This document shows positions 1 through 8,515 of a DNA stretch of 64,000 bases, piece after piece. The DNA lies in assembly GCA_016716305.1 (NCBI GenBank), contig JADJWP010000002.1:496001-560000 (forward strand), given 5' to 3'. The notes under the pieces are model-generated. The model was given only the letters and a program-made list of their open reading frames with translations, did not search any database and had not been told where the DNA came from. Within the stretch, counting starts at the first letter, position 1; every line of letters starts with the position of its first letter. The translations under genes were made by a program, and so were the position numbers. Source of the stretch: Chloracidobacterium sp. Its GTDB lineage: Bacteria > Acidobacteriota > Blastocatellia > Pyrinomonadales > Pyrinomonadaceae.

Positions 1-1762
1 CGATTATGTCATTTTCAACGATCTCTTCTTCGATCGCCGGATCGAGCGGACCCGAATTACCGATGCAGGTCGTACAACCGTAACCGACGAGATTGAAACC
101 GATCTCGTTCAAGTACTTTTGAAGGCCCGCCTTTTCAAGATATTCGGTGACGACCCTCGAACCGGGTGCAAGCGACGTTTTGACATATGCAGGGACCTTC
201 ATCCCGCGTTCGGCTGCCTTTTTTGCGACGATCCCTGCGGCGATCATCACCGAAGGATTCGAGGTGTTCGTGCATGACGTGATGGCCGCGATCAAAACAT
301 CACCGTTACCGATATTCGTTTGCGCAGGCGGACAATCTGCTCCATCCGGATCGACCCGATTCGGTGTAGGACGATTGTTCATCATCTCGACCTCGGATCG
401 AACGTTTGTGTCTGCCGTACTGTCATTCCCGGACTGCACGACAGGTGACGACCTTTGGCTTTGGTCGCCGCCGCCGGAGACAAAGCCGTCCGAAGTCTCA
501 CACATCGTGACGACAAATCTCTGTTCAAGGTCCTCGGCCGATTTGCCGTAACCGCCATCCGCAACCGAAAGCGAAAAGAGCTCCTTGAACCGGTCGTCAA
601 GATTCGACAGTTCGATCCGATCCTGTGGGCGCTTTGGCCCGGCGACTGCAGGATTGATGGTCCCAAGATCGAGATCGATGACCGTTGAATAGTCGACATC
701 GCCGTCGCGCGGGATACCAAACATTCCTTGTGCCGTGTAGTACGACCGGATCGTATCTATCTGCTCTTGAGGGCGACCGGTTGCCGCAAAATAATCAAGT
801 GTCTTGTCGTCGACGCCAAAGAAACCCATCGTCGCTCCATATTCCGGAGCCATATTGGCAATGGTCGCACGGTCGGTGGCGTTCAATGCCGCCGCGCCGT
901 CACCAAAAAACTCGACGAACTTACCGACCACATTCGCCTTCCGCAGCATCTCGGTTATCCGAAGTACGAGATCGGTAGCGGTTGACCCCTGTGATAACTC
1001 GCCGGACAAGTGAACGCCGACAACGTCGGGCGTTAGAAAATACACCGGCTGTCCGAGCATCCCCGCTTCCGCTTCGATTCCGCCGACCCCCCAACCGACG
1101 ATCCCAAGGCCGTTGATCATCGTCGTGTGCGAATCGGTTCCGACCAGTGTATCCGGGAAATAGACCCCGTCTTTCTCGAAAACACCTTTCGCCAGATATT
1201 CGAGGTTGACCTGATGCACAATGCCGATTCCGGGCGGGATAACAGAGAATCCTTTGAACGCCTGTGTTCCCCACTTCAAGAAGCGGTATCGCTGTTCGTT
1301 CCGGCGAAACTCCATTTCCATGTTCTGCTGATACGCCGATTCGCTGCCCGCGTAATCGACCTGAACGGAATGGTCGATGACAAGATCGACCGGTACAAGC
1401 GGTTCAATGATCCCGACATTCTTACCCATTCGGCTGACAGCAGATCGCATCGCGGCAAGATCGACCAAAAGCGGAACGCCCGTGAAATCCTGCAGTATGA
1501 CTCTCGCGACGACGAAGGGTATCTCAGCCGTGCGCTCCGAATTGGGAAGCCAACCGGCCAAAGCTCTTACGTTGTCCTCAGACACTTTCTTTCCGCCGTC
1601 AAAATTGCGAAGCACCGATTCGAGGACTATTCGGATCGAGACCGGCAGGCGCGAAATGTTGCCAATACCGGCTTCTTCAAGCTTCGGAAGCGAATAAAAA
1701 AACGCGTCCGAACCGTAACCGGTCTTAAAAACCTGTTTTGAATCAAAAAGTGAGTTCGTCAT
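1..1762 (-). CDS. acnA: Aconitate hydratase A, 3' end cut off by window edge
   Basis: Interconverts citrate and isocitrate through cis-aconitate in the cytoplasmic TCA cycle, using a [4Fe-4S] cluster. Reading from the ATG at 1762, about 587 codons stay open to the window edge, so roughly the last third of a ~900-residue AcnA is missing. Seen in the translation: the substrate-loop motif [13 protein letters not shown], the first cluster cysteine in [10 protein letters not shown] (about residue 494) and the cysteine pair in [11 protein letters not shown] (about residues 562-565). All three cluster ligands are therefore present. A low-complexity stretch precedes the SCTN motif and looks like a lineage insert. 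No neighbour on the same strand follows within the window. The family call is firm; AcnA rather than AcnB follows from domain order. Confidence 0.95.
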   Translation of the reverse strand, partial: MTNSLFDSKQVFKTGYGSDAFFYSLPKLEEAGIGNISRLPVSIRIVLESVLRNFDGGKKVSEDNVRALAGWLPNSERTAEIPFVVARVILQDFTGVPLLVDLAAMRSAVSRMGKNVGIIEPLVPVDLVIDHSVQVDYAGSESAYQQNMEMEFRRNEQRYRFLKWGTQAFKGFSVIPPGIGIVHQVNLEYLAKGVFEKDGVYFPDTLVGTDSHTTMINGLGIVGWGVGGIEAEAGMLGQPVYFLTPDVVGVHLSGELSQGSTATDLVLRITEMLRKANVVGKFVEFFGDGAAALNATDRATIANMAPEYGATMGFFGVDDKTLDYFAATGRPQEQIDTIRSYYTAQGMFGIPRDGDVDYSTVIDLDLGTINPAVAGPKRPQDRIELSNLDDRFKELFSLSVADGGYGKSAEDLEQRFVVTMCETSDGFVSGGGDQSQRSSPVVQSGNDSTADTNVRSEVEMMNNRPTPNRVDPDGADCPPAQTNIGNGDVLIAAITSCTNTSNPSVMIAAGIVAKKAAERGMKVPAYVKTSLAPGSRVVTEYLEKAGLQKYLNEIGFNLVGYGCTTCIGNSGPLDPAIEEEIVENDII

Positions 1763-1914
1763 AGAAATAAATTCGCAGTGCTTAGGGTTGAAATGCTTCT
1801 TCGGTGTATGAAAACTCGCTACGCTCGCAGGCGCAGCGACCGCACGAGAACCTTTTATTTTAGCATATCCTCAAACGGTGCTCGACGTCGCCGGTTATCC
1901 GCGACAGAACCGTC

Positions 1915-2997
1915 TCACGATATCCGCTTACCATCCCTTCCGCTTCTGATCCTGTTCAGCCAGTTAAGCCATCGGTATTTGTAGGGTCTCGGCGCTATCA
2001 TCTCACTCAGACCGATCGTTTTTCGAGCGACGCCGTCGCGCAGGGTCAACGTCATCTCGCTCAAGAACGCAAGTTGATCGAAACTCGATTCGATGACCTT
2101 TATCGGCTTTATTCTCAGACGCACATTATCCTCGGCCAAAAAGGTCTGACGTTTGGGAAATCGGATGCCATATCGTGCGCGGGTTAGATTCTGCGCTTCG
2201 AACGACGAGCTTCGAATTTCGGCCTTTCCATCGCGAACGACCATCATCACACTTTCAGTTTCTGAAGTATTGCGGTCGCGAAGGCTGCAGAAAACCGCCG
2301 TCGAATCGTCAAAGTGCACTCTGCCCCAATGCAGTTCGTCGACCGATTCACAGATAGGGCGAATATCCGACCGGTGATCATGATATCCGGTTCCTCTGAA
2401 GTGACGGACCTCGGTCGCTCTTCCGCTTCGATCTTTGACGGTAATGCGGCCCGTAACGTCTGAACGCGGAGCCACGACATTCCAGCAAATACGGTCCGAG
2501 ACCGAACTGGAAATAGCGAGCAGATCGGCCTCTATCGAAAGCCACTCGAAATGTGCCTCGATAGAGCTTCCGCCACTCAATGGTAGTTCGACCGCTACGA
2601 AGTATCCGGAACCGTATTCCGCGGTCTGAAACTTAAAGGACGATCTCTCGATCCTGCATTCCGGTATCGATCTGCCGGCGCTAAAGTCGGCGCTCGGAAA
2701 CATGGCCGAGCTGTGATACCTTGCGGCCCCATTTTCTACGTATGTGAAGCCGACCGACGGCAATACTGGTGGGACGCCGGGCCCGAGCGATTCCAATTCG
2801 CGTTTTTGGGCCGACGACGGAAAGACGAAGTTGCTGTGAAAGCTGATCCGAACCGCCTCGGTCCCGTCATCGGAAAGCGCGTCAAAGTACCACCAATCAT
2901 AAGCACTTCCTCCGGCGGTCGGGTGCCAGATGTCATGCTCTATGCTGGACCCCAACGAGACCCTGACCGGCGCGGAGCTTTCGAGGTCGTTTTTCAT
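1915..2997 (-). CDS. CrtC/AttH-like (carotenoid 1,2-hydratase-type) protein
   Basis: The N-terminal third contains DWWYFDALSDDG and the middle contains GTGYHDHRSD. Both match the hallmark blocks of the CrtC (hydroxyneurosporene synthase) and AttH lipocalin-like family, which adds water to carotenoid or other isoprenoid double bonds. About 360 residues is near the usual CrtC length. No signal peptide is evident. No phytoene synthase or desaturase lies nearby, so the substrate is open and a carotenoid role is only an inference. Two starts are possible: a TTG at 3018 or the ATG at 2997. Neither has a clear ribosome binding site, and I prefer the ATG. It is a single gene on the minus strand, divergent from the lipoprotein gene at 3137. 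Confidence 0.7.
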   Translation of the reverse strand: MKNDLESSAPVRVSLGSSIEHDIWHPTAGGSAYDWWYFDALSDDGTEAVRISFHSNFVFPSSAQKRELESLGPGVPPVLPSVGFTYVENGAARYHSSAMFPSADFSAGRSIPECRIERSSFKFQTAEYGSGYFVAVELPLSGGSSIEAHFEWLSIEADLLAISSSVSDRICWNVVAPRSDVTGRITVKDRSGRATEVRHFRGTGYHDHRSDIRPICESVDELHWGRVHFDDSTAVFCSLRDRNTSETESVMMVVRDGKAEIRSSSFEAQNLTRARYGIRFPKRQTFLAEDNVRLRIKPIKVIESSFDQLAFLSEMTLTLRDGVARKTIGLSEMIAPRPYKYRWLNWLNRIRSGRDGKRIS

Positions 2998-3136
2998 TGG
3001 ATCGCTTGAGCGCGTCAACTAAAGAAGAACCGGTAAAAGAATCGCAGAATCGCAAAAATATGGCAAACTTTTCGGTGTAATTTGAATCTCTCTTGCGGTG
3101 ATCTCGAACACTAAACTTCAGCCTAAAGGAGCGATC

Positions 3137-3508
3137 ATGTTATTCAAAACCAAAGTAGTTCTCATTGCCGCGGTCACGGCCGTTGCCGTCTTTTCCGCCG
3201 CGTGCCCGAAACGGGTCAGTATCGCTGACATAAATGCCGATCCGTCAAAATATAATAACAAGGAGATCGCGGTTGCGGGCATTGTCCGAAACAGCTACGG
3301 TGTCAATATACCCGGAACACCGGTCCGCGGCGGTGCCTACGAGATCGACGACGGTACGGGCAAGATCTGGATCGTGACTGACGATGCTGTGCCGAACAAG
3401 GGCGCCGAGATAGGTGTCAGCGGCAGGATCGCCAGCGGTATCAGTTGGGGAGGCCGGAACTACGGACTTGGGATGTACGAGAAAGACCGTCGGTTTCGCC
3501 GAAAGTAA
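3137..3508 (+). CDS. Small lipoprotein with OB-fold-like domain
   Basis: The ATG at 3137 has a strong AAAGGAG ribosome binding site eight bases upstream, which decides this start over an in-frame ATG further 5'. The product has a 20-residue hydrophobic signal ending in a lipobox-like AVFSAAC, so it should be lipid-anchored. The mature part reads as a small beta-barrel: a conserved NKEIAVAGIVRNSYG segment, then YEIDDGTGKIWIVTDD, then a glycine-rich end. This pattern (a new strand opening with a K/E-V-x-V-x-G-x-V block followed by DGTG) is typical of OB-fold or BOF-like nucleic-acid or oligosaccharide binding modules. The exact function is unknown. Confidence 0.75.
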   Translation: MLFKTKVVLIAAVTAVAVFSAACPKRVSIADINADPSKYNNKEIAVAGIVRNSYGVNIPGTPVRGGAYEIDDGTGKIWIVTDDAVPNKGAEIGVSGRIASGISWGGRNYGLGMYEKDRRFRRK

Positions 3509-3570
3509 AGTTTTAAGTGGCCTGAATGAGGCCTCACGGTCAGCCGTCGACACGGTTGGACAAGATACAA

Positions 3571-4041
3571 ATGGACCCGATCAAAGCTGCACTCGATTCA
3601 CAATTCGTCAGGCTTGATCTTGATCGGCGTATTCTGTTGGCAGACGCCCGCGAGACCGACCTTTTTCCGCACTCAGTTGATCATGAGATCGCGGATGGCC
3701 GACTCTCATTCGGTGAGCTTTTGCTTCGGTCAGCGGCGGCCGTCGAACAGTCGTCCGGTGGAATAACTACGCGCCTTTGGGACGATCCTTTCGAATGGAC
3801 GCTGCAGGAGACCTTGCATTCAAAGGATCGGATGTTTGCTTACTTCGACGAGGTAGAAAATGCCCGAGTAAGGGCCTTTAATGCCATTGGTGATGCGGAT
3901 CTCGAAAAACTGATCCCGGCTCCGGAAGAGTTTCGGTCGATCTTACAAGTACTTCTCAGGACTCTGTCTGCGTCATCGCTTTATCTCGGTGCGGCAAAGG
4001 CAGCATTCAATAGCGTGAATTCGCAAAGCGGTTCGCCGTGA
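3571..4041 (+). CDS. Hypothetical protein, possibly DinB-like helical bundle
   Basis: About 156 residues and predicted mostly helical. Blocks such as GELLLRSAAAVEQ, LWDDPFEWTLQETL and YFDEVENARVRAF resemble DinB/YfiT-superfamily four-helix proteins, but I cannot find the histidine triad that binds metal in active members. The ATG at 3571 is chosen because the sequence upstream (an in-frame ATG at 3526) is arginine- and proline-rich and unlike the rest. It starts 62 bases after the lipoprotein gene and may be co-transcribed. Confidence that it is a gene is good; the family is a weak call. Confidence 0.6.
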   Translation: MDPIKAALDSQFVRLDLDRRILLADARETDLFPHSVDHEIADGRLSFGELLLRSAAAVEQSSGGITTRLWDDPFEWTLQETLHSKDRMFAYFDEVENARVRAFNAIGDADLEKLIPAPEEFRSILQVLLRTLSASSLYLGAAKAAFNSVNSQSGSP

Positions 4042-4138
4042 CGTCCGTGTCCCCGGCATTTCGTTGGTGTTGTCATTCGAACAATTTCGTGCAAGAATTC
4101 GTTAGTTTGCGGGAATACTTGTCGGTTCGGAGTCGATA

Positions 4139-4699
4139 ATGCACTGTCCTAGATGTGGTCAACAACAGCTCTCAAGCGAAACAAAGTTCTGCTCCCGGTG
4201 CGGATTCCAGCTCGGCCTTGTCGCAGAGGTCCTCGCAAATGGCGGATACCTTCCTCAGTTGAACGAGCTTTACAACAAGAAGACCGGATGGCTGACGCGT
4301 AAGAATGGGGTGATCTTCAGCGTATTTTGGTTTCTGCTTTTTCTGTTTATCTTTACACCCATCTTTGGCATTGCAAATGTCGATGAACTTGCAGGAGTCA
4401 GCGCGATACTCGGCGTCTTTGGCGGACTCATTCTGCTGATCGGTTCGCTGGTCTTGTTGAAGCCGCATCGGCCGGCCCCGACCTATGCTGTTCCGGAGAA
4501 TATCGTCTCGCAGCCCGTCGGATTGTACGGAAATCCTGCAAACGCCGCCCTTCCGCCGATGCAAAGTCAGCCGGCGACGACGTACGCTCCGCCGGCAGCA
4601 GGCGCCTGGCGTGCTCCGGATACAGGTGAATTTGCCCGGCCCCCAAGCGTTATCGAAAACACAACAAAACTACTCCAAAAAGACGAGGACAAGCGCTAG
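4139..4699 (+). CDS. Zinc-ribbon membrane protein, copy 1
   Basis: Starts with a double CxxC zinc ribbon (MHCPRCG ... FCSRCGFQ, residues 1-22), then a charged linker, two transmembrane segments (about residues 62-81 and 88-108) and a proline-rich cytoplasmic or periplasmic tail. The tail contains YAPPAAGAW and ends in a SVIENTTKLLQ block. The same three-part layout is repeated in the next gene, which begins immediately after this stop codon (TAG then ATG). The pair is a tandem duplication and surely one transcript. The function is unknown; zinc-ribbon plus two-helix proteins of this kind are frequent in Acidobacteria. Confidence 0.8.
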   Translation: MHCPRCGQQQLSSETKFCSRCGFQLGLVAEVLANGGYLPQLNELYNKKTGWLTRKNGVIFSVFWFLLFLFIFTPIFGIANVDELAGVSAILGVFGGLILLIGSLVLLKPHRPAPTYAVPENIVSQPVGLYGNPANAALPPMQSQPATTYAPPAAGAWRAPDTGEFARPPSVIENTTKLLQKDEDKR

Positions 4700-5251
4700 A
4701 TGCATTGCCCAAAATGCGGACAGGCTCAGATCAGCGACGAAACACGATTTTGCTCAAAATGCGGGTTCCTATTGACCGGCGTTGCGCAGATCGTTGCCAA
4801 AGACGGACTTCTTGAGATCGAACCAGGAGCCTCTTCGACCACACCGCGCAGGCGGGGTATTTATCAAGGGGTATTTATCTTCCTGCTTTCTTTTCTTGTT
4901 GTACCGCTTGTCGTGATGGCGACGATCGCGGCAAATATCGAACCGTATTTTGTTGTCGTCAGTGCCGTGCTTTTGACCGTAGGCGGGCTGCTCCGGATCG
5001 TTTACGCATTGATGTTCGAGTCAGGAGAGGTCGGCGGCAAGACACTCGAGCAAAGCGTTATCGAGATGTCGAAAAAGGTCGTCGGCTCGAGCGGCGACGT
5101 CCCAGCGCTGCCTCCGCAGCGGTCCACGCCGGCCTCATCCTACGCTCCGCCCGCCGCGGGTGCATGGAAAGATACCAATGAACTCGAGAAAACGCCGAAT
5201 AGTGTGACCGAAACAACGACGAAATTGCTTGAGCGCGACAGCGGTCAGTAA
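4700..5251 (+). CDS. Zinc-ribbon membrane protein, copy 2
   Basis: Paralogue of the gene just upstream, with no intergenic base between them. It has MHCPKCG and FCSKCGF at the N-terminus, two hydrophobic segments around residues 55-75 and 83-105, and a tail with SYAPPAAGAW and TETTTKLLERD. The membrane part and linker have diverged, while the zinc ribbon and the C-terminal box are conserved, which suggests that these two ends carry the function. The last seven bases overlap the convergent ggt gene. No function can be assigned. Confidence 0.8.
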   Translation: MHCPKCGQAQISDETRFCSKCGFLLTGVAQIVAKDGLLEIEPGASSTTPRRRGIYQGVFIFLLSFLVVPLVVMATIAANIEPYFVVVSAVLLTVGGLLRIVYALMFESGEVGGKTLEQSVIEMSKKVVGSSGDVPALPPQRSTPASSYAPPAAGAWKDTNELEKTPNSVTETTTKLLERDSGQ

Positions 5252-6981
5252 CCAATAGCGGCCCCGTCACTCCGCGGGTCGATCGCACCCATCCGAGTTC
5301 CTCTTTCATCGACCATTATCCCCGTCGCAGACGCAATATAGCCTGGCCGGTCCACAAATTTATGGCCATAGCTTTCGAGGATCTTTCTGGTGTCGGGCGA
5401 TATCCCGTTCCGCTCGTAAAACAATTCGTCAGGAAACCACTGATGGTGAAAACGTGGAGCGTCGATTGCCTCCTGAATATTCATATCGTGATCGATGATG
5501 TTTATCACGATCTGCATCACTGCCGATATGATGCGTGGGCCGCCGCGACCGCCGACCGCGAACCAAAGCGACCCGTCCTTTCGCAATACGATCGTTGGTG
5601 TCATCGATGAAAGCGGGCGCTTTCCGGGCTCGACCTTGTTTCGCTCGCCCTGTATCAGACCGAACAGGTTCGGCTTCCCCGGGCGGGCTGCAAAATCATC
5701 CATTTCGTTGTTTAGCAGCACACCGGTTCCCTTTGCCGTCACCGCCGAGCCATAGAGGTCATTTATCGTGTAAGTGTTTGAAACCACATCGCCAGCCGGG
5801 CCGACGACCGTATAGTGGGTAGTTTCCATCGGTTCAGAACCCGAGACCGTGCCATGACCGACGGTATTGCTCGGCGATGTCTTCGTTGGGGAAAAATTCT
5901 CTATTCGCTTCTTTGCATAGTCCTTGCTGATGAGAGCGTCAGTCGGCACTTGCGCAAAATCCGGATCGGCCATGAACTCCGCCCGATCGGCAAATGCCCG
6001 CCGCGATGCTTCGGTATACAAGTGGATCTTCGCAGCAGAACCGGCGCCCATTCCTCGGACATCAAACCCTTCAAGCACATTCAGAAGTTGAAGCATCACG
6101 ATCCCGCCTGAGCTCGGCGGCGGCATCGTGATGATCTCATAGCCGCGATAATTGCCCTTCAAAGGTGTTCGCTCGACGGCCCGATAGTTCTTGAGGTCAT
6201 CGAGGGTGATCAAACCGTTGTTCGCCCTCATATCGGCAGCTATCAATTCGGCGGTCCGCCCCGTATAAAAGCCATCCGCACCCCGTTCAGCGATTCGGCC
6301 GAGTGTTGCCGCGAGATCGGTCTGAACATGACGGTCGCCGGCTTCGAAGTATTTTCCGTTGTTCAAAAAGATCCGGTTGCTGTCCGGATATTTCGAAAGA
6401 TTGTTCTTATATGCCTTGAACAGCTCGGCAAGCCGGTACGACAGTACAAAACCATCCTGTGCCAAAAGGCGCGCCGGCTCGACCAGTTCGCTCCATTTCA
6501 CTTTTCCCGAACCGTGCCTCTTGAACGCAAGTTCGAAGCCGGCGACAACGCCAGGCACACCCGAAGCTCTGTAACCAAGAGTTGAAGACCCCTCACCGCG
6601 AATGAGGTTCCCGTCCTTATCGATGAAAATGTCCCGATGTGCCGCAGCTGGAGCCTTTTCACGATAATCGATCGCTGCGGTCTCACCATTCGCTTTGCGG
6701 ATCATCATGAATCCGCCGCCGCCGATGTTTCCGGCTTCGGGATACACAACGGCCAATGCAAAGCCGACCGCGATCGCCGCGTCAACGGCATTACCGCCGC
6801 GACGCATTATATCGGCACCGATCTTAGATGCGAGCTCGTGCTGCGAAGCGACCATCGCCGACCTTGCACGCGACACATCGGGAAACGCCGCCGAGGCGGT
6901 TCGTGAGGCTGGGATCCCGCTAAAAACAACGATCGCTAAAAGCGAAAGGACGAAAATCCGATTGAGTCGAAAGGCTTTCAT
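5245..6981 (-). CDS. ggt: Gamma-glutamyltransferase, secreted
   Basis: Transfers or hydrolyses the gamma-glutamyl group of glutathione and related compounds in the periplasm. It carries an N-terminal signal peptide (hydrophobic from about residue 9 to 31, with alanine cleavage site). The large-subunit motif GGNAVDAAIAVGFAL is present. The autocleavage site is visible as ETTHYTVVGPAGD, the first Thr (about residue 387) being the nucleophile. It is followed by the GSAVTAKGTGVLLNNEMDDF and PLSSMTPTI blocks of the small subunit. About 578 residues is the normal proenzyme length. The ATG at 6981 is preferred to an in-frame TTG two codons earlier. It is a single gene, convergent with the zinc-ribbon pair. 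Confidence 0.95.
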   Translation of the reverse strand: MKAFRLNRIFVLSLLAIVVFSGIPASRTASAAFPDVSRARSAMVASQHELASKIGADIMRRGGNAVDAAIAVGFALAVVYPEAGNIGGGGFMMIRKANGETAAIDYREKAPAAAHRDIFIDKDGNLIRGEGSSTLGYRASGVPGVVAGFELAFKRHGSGKVKWSELVEPARLLAQDGFVLSYRLAELFKAYKNNLSKYPDSNRIFLNNGKYFEAGDRHVQTDLAATLGRIAERGADGFYTGRTAELIAADMRANNGLITLDDLKNYRAVERTPLKGNYRGYEIITMPPPSSGGIVMLQLLNVLEGFDVRGMGAGSAAKIHLYTEASRRAFADRAEFMADPDFAQVPTDALISKDYAKKRIENFSPTKTSPSNTVGHGTVSGSEPMETTHYTVVGPAGDVVSNTYTINDLYGSAVTAKGTGVLLNNEMDDFAARPGKPNLFGLIQGERNKVEPGKRPLSSMTPTIVLRKDGSLWFAVGGRGGPRIISAVMQIVINIIDHDMNIQEAIDAPRFHHQWFPDELFYERNGISPDTRKILESYGHKFVDRPGYIASATGIMVDERGTRMGAIDPRSDGAAIGY

Positions 6982-7194
6982 ACGCAAACTTTAACAGAGT
7001 TGATTTTCACGGACAAATTCCCGGTTTTTGGCGTCCGAGCTACATCGAGCCATGCGAAACTGCCGAACAAAGGTATGAAAACACCCATCGGCTTTTCAAC
7101 CAATACCAAAAGCGATATAGTCGTTGTTCGACAGATCCGACAAACGGCCCGCTGCGGCCACCTATCACGATGATCGAAGGCGACAGTTGCATCA

Positions 7195-8502
7195 ATGTTC
7201 TTAACGCGGCTTTCACCAAAACGAATGGTGCAGGAACTCGGGCGAATACGTTCGCGTGCACGGCGTGGCCTGTCTGATTATCGATTCTATGCCTACCTCG
7301 CGATCCTCGGCCCCGGGATGATCGCGGCAAATGCGGGAAATGATGCCAGCGGCATTGCCACCTATTCTTCGGTCGGCGCCGGCTACGGCTATTCGCTGCT
7401 CTGGGTCTTTATCCCGATGGTTCTCAGCCTCGTCGTCGTCCAGGAGATGTGCGTCCGGATGGGTGTGGTCACGGGGCAAGGCCTTGCCGACCTTATCCGC
7501 GAACAGTTCGGCGTCCGCTGGACCGCGGTGGTGATGTTGGCACTATTTGTCGCCAACACTGGCGTTATCATCTCAGAGTTCGTCGGCATCGCCCAAGCTT
7601 CTGAGCTCCTTGGAGTTTCAAGGTTCGTTTCGATACCGCTGACGTCCGCCCTGATCTGGTGGCTGGTCGTTAAAGGAACTCAGAAACGGGTGGAACGAGT
7701 GTTTCTTGCGATGTCGCTGGTGTTCCTGTGCTACGTAATTTCGGCTTTCCTGTCCGGACCCGATTGGGCCGCGGTGGGTTCGGGATTCGTTAGTCCGGCG
7801 TTTAGCCTCGACGCGGTCTATCTATTCACTATCATGGCGTTGATCGGCACAACTATCACGCCGTTCATGCAGGTCTACGTGCAGTCATCGGTCGTCGAAA
7901 AAGGACTCGATAAAGACGACCTGTCGCTCGCACGGTCAGATGTAATCGTCGGAACTACATTTGCGGTCATCATCGCAGCATTTATCGTTATATCAGCAGG
8001 ATCTACACTTCACAAGGTCGGTATAACCGAGATCGATTCAGCGGCAACGGCCGCGGCCGCTCTTGCTCCGGCCGCCGGAATTTACGCAAAGTACATGTTC
8101 GCCGTAGGCCTGTTCGGAGCCGCGATGCTGGCGATGGGTGTTCTTCCGCTCGCTACCGCGTATTCGATCAGCGAGGCTCTCGGCTTTGAAAAAGGCATTT
8201 CACGGTCGTTTCGTGAGGCACCGATATTCCTCGGTATATTTACATCCTTGATCGTCATCGGATCCGTCGTCGCCCTGATCCCCGGAATTCCACAGATCAA
8301 GCTTCTCATCTTCACTCAATGCGTCAACGGATTGCTTCTGCCTGTCGTCCTCGTGGCGATAGTCAAGCTTGCCAATAATCGCGAGATCATGGGTGAACAC
8401 GCCAACACCCGTGTTTTTAACGTATTCGCGATTTTGATCACGGCCGTCGTTTCAGCTCTCTCTCTACTATTGATTGGGCGAACGATTGCTGATATGTTCT
8501 AG
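7195..8502 (+). CDS. NRAMP-family metal ion transporter, divergent motifs
   Basis: A 435-residue inner-membrane protein with about eleven hydrophobic segments. The first carries GPGMIAANAGNDASGIATYS, the NRAMP helix-1 signature in the form found in bacterial NRAMP-related proteins. Helix 6 reads IGTTITPFMQVYVQSS and so lacks the MPH motif whose Met binds Mn or Fe in classical MntH. Substrate choice may therefore differ (Mg, Mn or another divalent ion); this is an inference. An SD-like GAAGGCGA lies 11 bases before the ATG. The MscS-type gene begins 13 bases after its stop, so the two are probably co-transcribed. Confidence 0.88.
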   Translation: MFLTRLSPKRMVQELGRIRSRARRGLSDYRFYAYLAILGPGMIAANAGNDASGIATYSSVGAGYGYSLLWVFIPMVLSLVVVQEMCVRMGVVTGQGLADLIREQFGVRWTAVVMLALFVANTGVIISEFVGIAQASELLGVSRFVSIPLTSALIWWLVVKGTQKRVERVFLAMSLVFLCYVISAFLSGPDWAAVGSGFVSPAFSLDAVYLFTIMALIGTTITPFMQVYVQSSVVEKGLDKDDLSLARSDVIVGTTFAVIIAAFIVISAGSTLHKVGITEIDSAATAAAALAPAAGIYAKYMFAVGLFGAAMLAMGVLPLATAYSISEALGFEKGISRSFREAPIFLGIFTSLIVIGSVVALIPGIPQIKLLIFTQCVNGLLLPVVLVAIVKLANNREIMGEHANTRVFNVFAILITAVVSALSLLLIGRTIADMF

Positions 8503-8515
8503 CTCTTGTGCGGAT

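Noticed and set aside
7000..7194. Metal-sensing riboswitch before the NRAMP-like gene
   Set aside because: I looked for yybP-ykoY or M-box conserved elements and could not find them.
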